A stretch of 23,147 bases of DNA, taken from assembly GCA_964058845.1 (NCBI GenBank), contig CAXKVR010000674.1, positions 1 through 23,147 of the forward strand, read 5' to 3'. The notes under the pieces were generated by a model, which worked only from the letters and a program-made list of their open reading frames with translations, was not told the DNA's origin and made no database searches. The translations under genes were made by a program, and so were the position numbers. This stretch comes from Carex sylvatica (taxonomy: Eukaryota > Streptophyta > Magnoliopsida > Poales > Cyperaceae). Below are positions 10,327 to 19,168 of this stretch, piece after piece. Positions within the stretch are counted from its first letter, which is position 1; each line of letters opens with the position of its first letter.

Positions 10327-11384
10327 AGTTCCACATGAAGGAAACAAATCTGCTGCAATCCAAATTGGATAAACAGGATAAAATCTCTACTTTTTCAAAT
10401 CCAATTGTCAATTTATTTTGAGATACGTGCACAGAAAAAATTGAACAATTAGATTTGAAAAGACAAAAATTTCAGAGTACTATTCATCAAATTCGAATCG
10501 CAGCATATTTCATTCCCCACATGAAACCATTATCAATATCAAATTTATTTAAAAAAGAAAAATAAAAGATGAGCGTATATGTTTCCCTTTTTTTCTTTTC
10601 AACCGTCTAATCAACATCAAATAAGTAATTTTGTAGTTCAGATTACAATGGAAGTACAAAACTTTGGAGAGACGCATCTTTTTTGTAAACTGCACGGAGT
10701 TCATACTGTTTTTGGACCATCAGATCAACGTCTAATATATGATTTGTAAATAAATGATTCTCTATTTAGAAAACATGGTAATTCAATCGTTCAATGAACA
10801 TCAAACGACCATGAATGTTTCCACAAAATTAGGACTTCAATGGATTGGAGATGCTCTAATCAACATAATATACCACGTAAGCAACGACATATATCCCAAA
10901 AATATGAACAGTGCATGTCAAATTGTCAAGTCATTATGGCGGGCTTCCAATTACAGGAGTCCTCTGAGATACCTTTGCGTGACCGACTTGTCCAATGTCT
11001 ATTCGAGAACAGCGCAGGGCCAGCATTATTTTAGCTTGGAGATTTGTGCAGAATGTATATAAACGGTTGAGATTTCCAACAGAGTCGTGCAAAATATGAG
11101 GTATCTCAGAGATTGCGAATTCCATTTACAGCATCGACTGTCACTGTCAGCACCGCCCCAACCCACCGTTATCCACGCGTCAATTTGAGATTTGCTGAGA
11201 CAGTCAAAGCCGGCACCACTCATGCAGTCGTGCCACATGTCGATGCAAAAAATCTAACACTTGGGCTGCTCTGGTGAGACCATCATGCACGTTCTTCCCA
11301 TAAATGCTTTCGTGGCTCTTCTGCGACTATTTCGTCGCCGGTTGGCAATAGAAATCGGCAAATCACTGATAAGCACCAAGTTGT
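10327..11384. other. Gene-free spacer with a more GC-rich patch at about 10830-11380
   Basis: The right half has more balanced base composition than its surroundings and includes TATATAAA at 11056-11063, but no open frame downstream looks like a protein. The frame at 10754-11062 gives a 102-residue product that I do not recognise, with no family motif and no codon pattern like that of the HSPRO gene. The patch could be a decayed gene, a promoter remnant or part of an old transposon. Confidence 0.4.
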
Positions 11385-11668
11385 GAGGCCGGTCTTGAAA
11401 ATTTTAAAAGTCAGAGCAATAAAAAAAATTTAAGGTCTTCATATACATACTTTTTTTATTAATATATCAATATATTATACAAAATAGAGACATAAAGTCA
11501 ATACTTTTCAAAATAAAATATATATAATGAATCAATGATTAAAATATTCACATCATGTTTTTTGTTTCTTGCCTCTTAATTCTTGATAAACAAAATAATA
11601 GAAGGATTGAACCTAGGTAATGAGACAAAGTCGTTGCGTCGATGCCGTTGCGCTAACTTGAATCGAAC
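11385..11668 (-). mobile_element. Probable tRNA-derived SINE, minus orientation
   Basis: Read on the minus strand, AGTTAGCGCAACGGC (complement of 11644-11658) resembles a tRNA A box. About 30 bp later GGTTCAATCC (complement of 11604-11613) resembles a B box. This spacing matches an internal RNA polymerase III promoter. The tRNA-like head is followed by an AT-rich body that runs to roughly 11385, where the plus strand has GAGGCCGGTCTTG. No acceptor stem or anticodon arm folds convincingly, so it is not a functional tRNA gene. The 3' end and target-site duplication could not be fixed. Confidence 0.45.
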
Positions 11669-12247
11669 TATGAGTTTCCTAAATTTTGATATCCGCCATA
11701 GAAAAAAAAAATGGCAAACACTAAGTTAGATTTTTTTTTTTATATTCACTGTACAAACAAAATTTGATAATAAAAAATTGGCGAAAGCTATGCTAAGTTA
11801 GGTTTTTTTGAGTTACCTTGATATTTGCTAGAAACAAAATTGGCAAAAGTTTGATATTCAATGTAGAAACAAAAGAAATTTGATATTTGCTGACAAAACT
11901 AAAGTTTGATTTATTTTTTTCTCGCTTCACTTTCACAAGACGGGGAGTTAGATTTTTTTTTTTCTCTCGTTTCACAGAGGAGGTGGAGAGAAACTAGAAA
12001 GACATGGCAGTTTTTTTTTTCACCTTAAACAAATTTTTTTTTTGGGGGGGCTCCCTAGCTTTTGGGGTCCGGGATCATCGCCCTGGTTGTAACGCGTCTA
12101 GTTGTATCGAATTACCCGCCACATAGTTATACACAAAATAGTTGCTGCACGTGATCCTATGATGTCGGTCAAAATTCGCATAGCCTAACAACTGTCATCC
12201 TTGAGCTGATGAGCAGCATGGAGCTCGTTGCATTACCAGATATCTTC
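11669..12247. other. Low-complexity spacer with degenerate internal repetition
   Basis: Between about 11690 and 11920 words such as TTGATATTTGCT, AATTGGC and CTAAGTTAG recur irregularly between poly-T and poly-A runs, suggesting a decayed tandem duplication. At 12040-12095 a run of G followed by CTCCCTAGCTTTTGGGGTCC resembles a GC-rich terminal piece of a plant repeat, but I could not find its partner end. No gene seen. Confidence 0.4.
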
Positions 12248-12252
12248 GATAC

Positions 12253-12465
12253 CACTTAGGAGTAGGTCAGATGTCCATTGGACCTATTTTGGTTCTATGG
12301 GTGATCTGACTATCTAATTGCATCAAGAATCGTGCACTCCGTATTAAAATCCGTATGAGTTTTTATCAATTTCCGTGTACACAGACATTAATGCTAATCG
12401 TACGATAATGATAGAGCTAATTGAACCTAAAAGTAGGTCCAATGCCCAACGGACCTATCTCCTTG
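12253..12465. mobile_element. Small TIR element (about 45-bp inverted repeats)
   Basis: The left arm (about 12257-12300) contains AGTAGGTCAGATGTCCATTG, then GACCTATTTTGGTTC. The complement of the right arm (about 12461-12420) reads AGATAGGTCCGTTGGGCATT, then GGACCTACTTTTAGGTTC. They align over about 45 bp. Each arm also contains its own near-palindrome (TAGGTC...GACCTA). Outside are CTTCGATAC (12244-12252) and CTTGGATAC (12462-12470), matching at 8 of 9 bases and overlapping the right arm edge by a few bases. A 9-bp duplication would suggest a Mutator-like origin, but the exact ends are ambiguous. No coding capacity. Confidence 0.6.
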
Positions 12466-12470
12466 GATAC

Positions 12471-12926
12471 AGCCACATTCTTTCCCCAATTCCTTCTTTT
12501 TTTAGGATAAATGAATGATTAAATACCCCTCTCTAATTTGAACGGAACATTCACAACTGGACTTTGCATGTGACTGGGCCATGTCCAAAGACCAAACCGC
12601 GTCTGTCTCAGATTTTCAGATGAGATGCACTGCCAGTGCACGAGCATCTCACATGGCCTATTTTTCTTTTCATTAATTTTTTCTTCAATTTTGTTTTACA
12701 CCGAAAGGATGCAGACAACTGCATCCTCCTGTCACGTTTTAGTCCGGATCCTCTTTACTTGATTAAATTTATTACATGAACTGAGGCATATCTAAGTGAG
12801 TCCATTTATATTCTCTGAGTTAACAGAATATTTCTATTTAGATTTGTACCGTTTGATTAGAATCCGAAACGGATATAGTTTTAAGTTTTAATTATATATA
12901 TTCAAATAGTAGATATATATAATGAG
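12471..12926. other. AT-rich spacer, no gene seen
   Basis: No gene, RNA or clear repeat. Around 12846-12890 words such as ATCCGAAACGGATAT resemble the interior of the hAT-like GTAAACGGATC family and may be the left part of a copy interrupted by the foldback element that follows. Confidence 0.4.
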
Positions 12927-13300
12927 GAGGGATCCACTTACATTCTATTTTAGTGACACCGAATTACATCCTATATTTTTAAAGTTTTCGAACTCCAAAC
13001 AGTCGATCCAAATAGTTCAACATGATGAATATATTAAAATATACTTGCGGATCAAATTTTACATTTTTTTTAATTTTTTTTACTATTTATTAAATATTCT
13101 ACAAAATCGTTGTTTTCAGACCATTGAATTTTGGTACTCATCTTAATAAATAGTAAAAACAAATTAAAAAAATTATAAAATTTGATCTTCAAGCACATTT
13201 TAATATATCCATCATGTTGAATGGTTTGGATCGACTGTTTGGATTTTAAAAATGTAAGGTGTAATTCGGTGTCACAAAAAAGAATGTAAGTGAATCCCTC
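12927..13300. mobile_element. Foldback MITE with ~160-bp arms
   Basis: The left arm (12927-13092) starts GAGGGATCCACTTACATTCT. The complement of the right arm (13300-13144) starts GAGGGATTCACTTACATTCT. They stay collinear through GTGACACCGAATTACA, CAAACAGTCGATCCAAA, TTCAACATGATG and GATCAAATTTTA to TACTATTTATTA. About 51 nt separates the arms. The two modest open frames here (12922-13146 plus, 13070-13309 minus) encode similar peptides only because each is one arm read inward, so neither is a gene. The superfamily is unclear: flanking sequence gives no convincing target-site duplication. Confidence 0.85.
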
Positions 13301-13394
13301 ATGTATCATATAGTTTAATATATATTATAAAAAAAATATTATTCACCATTATAATTAGATAAATATTATGAAAATTTATTTTTTTTAATATTAT

Positions 13395-13547
13395 TTATAT
13401 TATTTTAATAAATATCCGATCCGATCCATATTTGTATATCCATTTAATATTTTATCTATATATGTATCTGTATTCGTATTTGAAAAATAAACACAAATAT
13501 GAATATGATCTCACCACTATTTGCTCAGTGTCCGATCCATTTTCTCC
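13395..13547. mobile_element. Partial hAT-like element related to 21497-21878
   Basis: Starting near ATATCCGATCCGATCCATAT, the sequence follows the 3' half of the 21497-21878 element in word order (TATCC, CCATTTAATAT, ATATGTATC, TATTCGTATTTGAAAAAT, ACCACTATT, ATCCATTTTCTCCCCTA). It ends with CCCCTA, comparable with CATCCCTA in the relatives. The left half is missing or displaced. Confidence 0.5.
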
Positions 13548-13782
13548 CCTAAATTCACCTGAGTTGACTCAAATTTAAGATTTACATCTGGACCTCTAAT
13601 ATATTGTAGTATCATTGTATATAGGATTCCATGCATTTCATCTCAGACTGAATAATATAAGTTTAGATTTTGGTCGGACCATCCGAATGTGAACTCAAAA
13701 TTCAAGTTACTTCAAAGCATTTTTTTTTTTTTTGAGAAAAAACTTCAAAGCATCTGGATTGACGAAGAATACTTATATAACT

Positions 13783-13941
13783 TGGAATCAAATATGGTGA
13801 AATACTTGGATATTTCAGGACTTTGAAATTCAAAATTCAACCGTCTAAATTTTTTAATGCACAAATGTCAAAACACAGACAGTTAAATTGAGAATTTCAA
13901 AGTCTTTAAAATCTCGGAGAATTTCAGCATATTTGTTTCCA
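13783..13941. mobile_element. Foldback MITE, 159 bp with ~63-bp arms
   Basis: The left arm (13783-13845) reads TGGAATCAAATATGGTGAAA at its tip. The complement of the right arm (13941-13878) reads TGGAAACAAATATGCTGAAA. Both continue through ACTTTGAAATTC to a GTC at the loop side, leaving about 32 nt of loop. The next 8 bases outside (ATATAACT and TTTTAACC) agree at five positions, which may be a decayed duplication. The transcript of such an element would form a long imperfect hairpin. No protein is encoded. Confidence 0.8.
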
Positions 13942-14937
13942 TTTTAACCCACTGACTTAAAAAATATTCGATTTTAACAATCAATATGTAATATTTTAAT
14001 TTAAAGGTATTTATGATTTAGGAATGTTTCTAAAGTTAAGTTCTGCTGCCATCCATGTCCATCAAACCAAATATTATTTTAATGAAAATTTGTAAATTGA
14101 CTGATTCAATTTAATCCGACTTAGGTCAAAAACCAATTCTGTCTATAATACGCGTCGGATGTTAATCCATATTTATCTGTACAAATTAATAAGTGTTTTT
14201 TACAAGACTTCAAAGCTAAACTGTCCCGCTCCCGCCACTTAGAGGCGATTTCGCTACCGTACCCTCTGTTAGAGATGTACTAAACATGTAATAATATTTT
14301 AAACCTAAATTAATAGTTAATTCAAATGATTAAATATGGATTATATTCTATTAGGCGCGCTGTATCAGAATATGGGCCCAATATATCTACTTGATCTGAT
14401 TAGATGAATTATTATTTTTAATTAGATACGAATGAACTGGTACGAACTGGTGCATATCTGAACAAGGTTTTGACCAAAGCACTACACAAAGGGACCGTGT
14501 GACCGCGTCGGCTGCGTTCGTTGGTTTTAATGTCTGGAGCGAGTGAATCACGGCATTAGGAATCAATCGCATGTGACTGCGCCGATTGCAGACAGTAGGA
14601 TAAATTCGCATTATAGAAGGGGACTGACACATGAGGTGGGGGCGTGGGGCCCCTGTGCAGTAGCTATAAAGAGAAATTCGGTCAAGCTGTTCTTATCCAG
14701 ATTTGAGTTCTCATCAATTATATTTATATCACTTATCCAGGATTCCTGACTTGGTAATACAAGTCATGAGTGCTTTCGTCTCCACTTTTTTTTTTTTGTC
14801 ATTTCTTAAAGAAATGTTTGTTGGATTTTCTTTTGAAATTAAATCACCTGTTTTAAGGGTGAAGAAAATTTATGTCTCTAAAAACACTATTAGATAAGAT
14901 TGAGATCATTTCTAACATTTAAATATTTAATTTACAA
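13942..14937. other. Spacer with a promoter-like patch but no gene found
   Basis: Most of this is AT-rich. A more GC-rich patch at about 14440-14680 contains a W-box core TTGACC (14470-14475), a GTGGGGCC motif of the class II TCP type (14644-14651) inside the palindrome GGGGCCCC, and TATAAAG (14665-14671). No open frame downstream looks like a real protein. The frames at 14543-14749 and 14703-14897 have no recognisable domain. This could be an orphan promoter, an unannotated non-coding transcript or chance. Confidence 0.35.
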
Positions 14938-15012
14938 TAACTCAGAGACAGAAATTTCCTATCCACTTCGGATTCAGTTGACAGTAACTCAGAGACAGAA
15001 ATTTCCTATCCA
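14938..15012. repeat. Perfect 28-bp direct repeat, 47-bp period
   Basis: The 28 bases at 14938-14965, starting TAACTCAGAGACAGAAATTT, are repeated exactly at 14985-15012. The 19-bp spacer includes CTTCGGATTCAGTTG. It is a simple tandem duplication. Confidence 0.9.
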
Positions 15013-15481
15013 ATACAGGAGATTCGATCTCTTTTTCTTTCTTGTTTTTATTTAATTTTCTAGAGAGAAGATGGCCAAGACGCCTCGGCTGCCTGACATG
15101 ACATTTCCCATTGCTACTCCATACCTACGATATATATTATCAATTTATCATGTCGTATTTAAAAGGGAGCAAGCTTGCATCTCCAACCTCATGTGACAAA
15201 TATTTAATTTGATGAAGATGTAATAAATTCATTTGATCTTGATCTCACTAGCTAGCCATATCTGTATATTAATTGCGCGTATCTGATCAAACAGACATGT
15301 TATATTATCTTATTAATTAGAGATATCTTTGGCATATTATCAAAATTGATTAGGAAATTATTTAGCAAATAACTAAGGAATAAAGATAAGGTATTATCTA
15401 ATATTTTCTAGGATTTGATTATAAATTCCTCTGGTTAAAAAATATGATAATATCTCATCGACTCATAGCTGGCTCAATATT

Positions 15482-15551
15482 AAATAAATATTTTATTGCT
15501 CAATATTAAAACTAAAATAAACTATAAAATAAATATTTTATTGCTCAATAT
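15482..15551. repeat. Tandem duplication, 45-bp period
   Basis: A 25-bp word ending TTTTATTGCTCAATAT occurs at 15482-15506 and again at 15527-15551. The following AAAACTAAAATAAACTAT is also duplicated (near 15509 and near 15563). Confidence 0.85.
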
Positions 15552-15770
15552 ATGATTTTAATAAAACTAAAATAAACTATACTTAAAAATTTATAATTAT
15601 TTTGAATCATGGAGGGCTCAGCCTCCTTATCCCCTTTTAACTTTGAATTAGGTAAGAACAAATGATGGAACTACCCAACTTAGTTTAGATAATTAGATTT
15701 ATATATTTGATTCTTGGCGTGTATCTCTCCGTTGAAAGAAGAAGTGTGCTTGACCACGGCTAAGGCCCTT

Positions 15771-15810
15771 TTCTCTCTCTCCTCTCTCCTCTCTCCTCTC
15801 TTGTCTCTTT
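15771..15810. repeat. CT-rich simple repeat
   Basis: A pyrimidine tract of CT dinucleotides with about three copies of CCTCTCT at 15781-15800. Confidence 0.9.
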
Positions 15811-16945
15811 ATATAATTATAATTGAGCAAATTACACAAACATATATAATGGAGTAATTGTCCGTGAAGTTAATAAAGTGTCACCTTGAATTGGCTCTTT
15901 TGATTATTAACGAATAACAAACAGCTAGTCATCATTCAAAATTTTGATTAATATATAAGTTGAACATTTTACTAACGGATCCAATTATCTATTATAGTCC
16001 ATTAATCGGATGGCTTAGATGATATGAGATCCCTTATACTATTTTGATATTAATTCATGACAAATTGACGTAGACACATAACTACGGATCATGTCACTAT
16101 TTTTATAGTAAAACAAATTGTGTATAAATTAAGTTTTTAGTCAAATTATGAACCATATAACTATATAAGCGTATTAATTAAAGCATTATATTTTATATGT
16201 ACAATATCGCGAGTTTAAAATTTAATGTTTGAATAATATTTTTTGTATATCTTTGATGACCCTCATCTTATGTCAAGAAAAAAAGTGCTAACTAAATATT
16301 TTGAAATTGATGGACTCAAACATAAAACATAATTATGGATTGCAAATTTGCAATCTAAGAACAAAATGAAAAGATTAAAAAATTAAGCCGGGTTCATTAA
16401 CAGGGTATACCTTGAAATTTTTTATATGCAACGTGTAAATTATAATCTATACTGTACTTATATCAAGCAAATACAAAATGATATGATTTAATGTAATTTT
16501 TACAGTTCATAAATGGCTCAAAATTTTCAACAGTTTATATTTATTTAATTATCTTTGATGGAATATTAAATAATTATAAAAAAAAACAATTTCATACACA
16601 ATTACTCCATAAATGAACAACACGTCTACATATGTTGTTATATTTTATTTTACTTTTCCAAATAATTTGAAAATAGAACAACAAAATTGTCAATATATTT
16701 TAATCAAAAGTCATCCTATCCGACAACATTTACATATTTTAAGGATACAATCTTCTAATTAATTTTACAAAGAGACTTAATTTTAATGGAAGGACTATGA
16801 CTCCCATTTAATTCCATATTCAATTGCGTTATCTCAAGGATATATATATATATATCAATCTTCAGAGATCTACATCGTACAGCTTTAACTACAGGAAGAT
16901 AAACCACGTTGTTAATTTATTATATATTTTTGTGGGCCATTAGAT

Positions 16946-18957
16946 ATGGTCTCTTTCATATTTGATATATTCAAAGGTTGGCTTCTATACGGTAATTGCC
17001 AACCAGGAAGCATAAGACCACTGTTCCAATTCTTTCTAGATTATACTAAAAAAATAAAAAAATTCTTTCTAGATTACATTAGATTAGGATTTAGGAAGCA
17101 ACTTCTTCCATTACTTGTCAAGATAAGGTTTCTTCGGTAGTTTCGCAGTAGAAGAGTTTGGTCGTCAAATTTAGGCAGCTAAAGACTTTTATCTGATTAA
17201 TTACCACTGATAAGATCGGGACCACCGACCACAAATTTGAGTTGGCTCCTCCTCTAGTGACAGTCGTTCCTGGTCTTACACGCATCTGATCCGTCCAAAT
17301 TGAATTGATGGCTAGGATCTCACTGAATCATCAACCTAATTCCCCGCAATTGGAGAGGACTTTAGAAATTTTGTTTGACATTTCTGCTATTTTCTATAGT
17401 CAACTGCAGCGACCGAGGAACCTCGTGTCGTCGGCGTTGAACTGTTCTTGCCATGTTAGCAACTTATTTACCTACGCACCAAAATAATATACTTAAAATT
17501 AAAAACTTATCAAACTAAAAGAATTATATATCTGTTAAAAGTCAGAATGTTTTATATCATTTATGAAGAAAAACTTCCATTAACTTATTTCTAATGATGT
17601 TCTTATTTTAAAAGATTTTGTATTCTTTGTCTTTTTTGAAGCTGCATATATATTTTATTTATTTGGAGAACATGGTTGGGGCATTCCTCGAATTAATATT
17701 CTAGGAAGTGCTTGCTTGCTCCAGAGTTTATCGGCGATGAGAGATTATAATTTTATAATTATTATTTTGATGACAATTTTCTACATTCATTTAAATAAAA
17801 TTGGTTTTTTTTTAAATAATATAGGTATATTCTTAAACATATAAATAGCTTGACAATTAATCATATTTGAAGCAATTCAATTTGAGTATTGTTTGATTAG
17901 GTATAAATGATTGTTTATTTTGAACTAATAAAATTTTAAGTCATTAGATTTCGATAAAACTCATTTCATTGATTATTGACATGATATGTGCATATTTTTA
18001 AAAGATTGTCAATATATCAAAATAAAATGATTATTAAGTGATCCTTTTAATGTATCTCATACCAATTTCTTCATGTTGTACTAGAAAGGACATACAATTA
18101 CTGTATACATTTGACCAGTTAATTTTTAGATTGTTCAAATCAAATAAAATCCTCTCACTATTATATAATCAGATGATCACCCAAATTAGATGGAGAAAAT
18201 TGAGCCATGTCAGCAAAATTATGTTACGAAATAAAACATACTATGAATAAAATAAAATCTTTACTCATAATTTCTTAACTAATATACATTGGTTATCCAT
18301 TAAAATAATGAAGATATTTTTAGATTAAAGATTGTAACGAAAACATATTTTTCTATACTAATACATTTATTAAGAAATATTTCTAATATTTACTCCTCAA
18401 AAAGTTAATTTGTCTTAGTATTTTTGTCATATACTTTTTTATCCTTTTCTTTTGGACTTTTTTTGGTTGAATCTATTACTTGAAGCATCTTTTTTTTTTT
18501 TTTAGATTTCATTCATTAAATGACTTTATTGAGTTGGATAATGATGGCATAGGTGTAAATATGGTCCAAGGAAGACGTCTAACGTTTCTAGTCTGGATAA
18601 GCTCTTTCTCCTCATCCTGTCGGATCCAACTTTGAATTATATTATTTAATTCGAATCATAACAAACAAATCGAATTAATTTTTTTTAGAATTATAAAAAT
18701 ATTTTTTTATAATTTATTCCGTTTACTTTAATCATACAAAATCTTAACTTCTTAAAAAAAAAAATAGGGAATACAAACTTCCCCCTGCAGCTGGAGCCTT
18801 TCATTTCCCCTCCATTTTTACCTAGCCTATATTTTTTATTTTTCTATATAAATATATCTGGTCATTTCTTTTCTCCATATTTACCCCCATCTCTTTTAAT
18901 TACTATTTTATAAATTATAATCTTTTTTTGGCAAATATTTTTTTATTACTATAGACT
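16946..18957. other. Long AT-rich spacer upstream of HSPRO, no gene seen
   Basis: The small frames at 16946-17140, 17305-17487 and 18038-18250 give products with no recognisable domain and AT-driven composition. A less AT-rich patch at 17200-17460 is the only compositional feature. AATTCTTTCTAGATTA is duplicated at 17028 and 17061. GACGTC at 18574-18579 is a possible bZIP site about 450 bp upstream of the HSPRO TATA box. Distal promoter elements of HSPRO may lie in the right part. Confidence 0.4.
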
Positions 18958-19060
18958 CCGCGGTTTGCAAATCCAAATCAAAAATATCGTCCGACACGTT
19001 TCCTTGTTCCCACCTCATAGTAGCATCCCTCCTCACATATATACATCTCTTCCTCTCCTC
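18958..19060 (+). promoter_or_regulatory. Core and proximal promoter of HSPRO
   Basis: TATATA at 19038-19043 lies about 125 bp upstream of the start codon and is followed at once by a pyrimidine patch CTCTTCCTCTCCTC (19047-19060), a combination typical of plant core promoters. Upstream are CCGCGG (18958-18963), which fits the VCGCGB consensus of calmodulin-binding CAMTA factors, and CCGACACGT (18991-18999). In the latter a CRT/DRE core CCGAC overlaps GACACGT, the complement of the ABRE-type ACGTGTC. These sites fit a gene induced by stress, wounding or abscisic acid, but binding is inferred from motifs only. Transcription would start at roughly 19065-19075. Confidence 0.6.
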
Positions 19061-19080
19061 ATTTGTGTATTGTAATTTGT

Positions 19081-19089
19081 AAACCCTAA
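19081..19089 (+). promoter_or_regulatory. Telo-box in the HSPRO 5' UTR
   Basis: AAACCCTAA is the plant telo-box, usually found close to transcription starts and bound by telomere-repeat-binding and related Myb factors. Its place just downstream of the predicted start site fits that habit. Confidence 0.5.
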
Positions 19090-19168
19090 GTCCAAAACAG
19101 AGAGACCTTTCCTCCTGTGATTGAAATATTTCATATCAAATACCCCCATATTCTTAGAGAACATAAAC

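Larger units (their letters stand above)
15013..16945. other. AT-rich spacer, no gene seen
   Basis: No coding frame or RNA gene is supportable. It contains the two simple repeats listed separately, a (TA)7 run at 16841-16855, and an imperfect palindrome GGAGGGCTCAGCCTCC at about 15611-15626. Confidence 0.5.

Noticed and set aside
10754..11062. 102-codon plus-strand frame
   Set aside because: No family motif, poor start context and no promoter in front. It is mentioned only as part of a GC-richer patch.
11600..11665. A tRNA gene on the minus strand
   Set aside because: A-box and B-box-like words are present but no cloverleaf with paired acceptor and anticodon stems could be drawn. A SINE head explains them better.
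12922..13309. Two opposing small genes with similar products
   Set aside because: They are the two arms of one inverted repeat read inward from each end.
19121..19168. 16-residue N-terminal extension of HSPRO
   Set aside because: It would need a TTG start. The ATG at 19169 has a strong context, and the extension has no family similarity.
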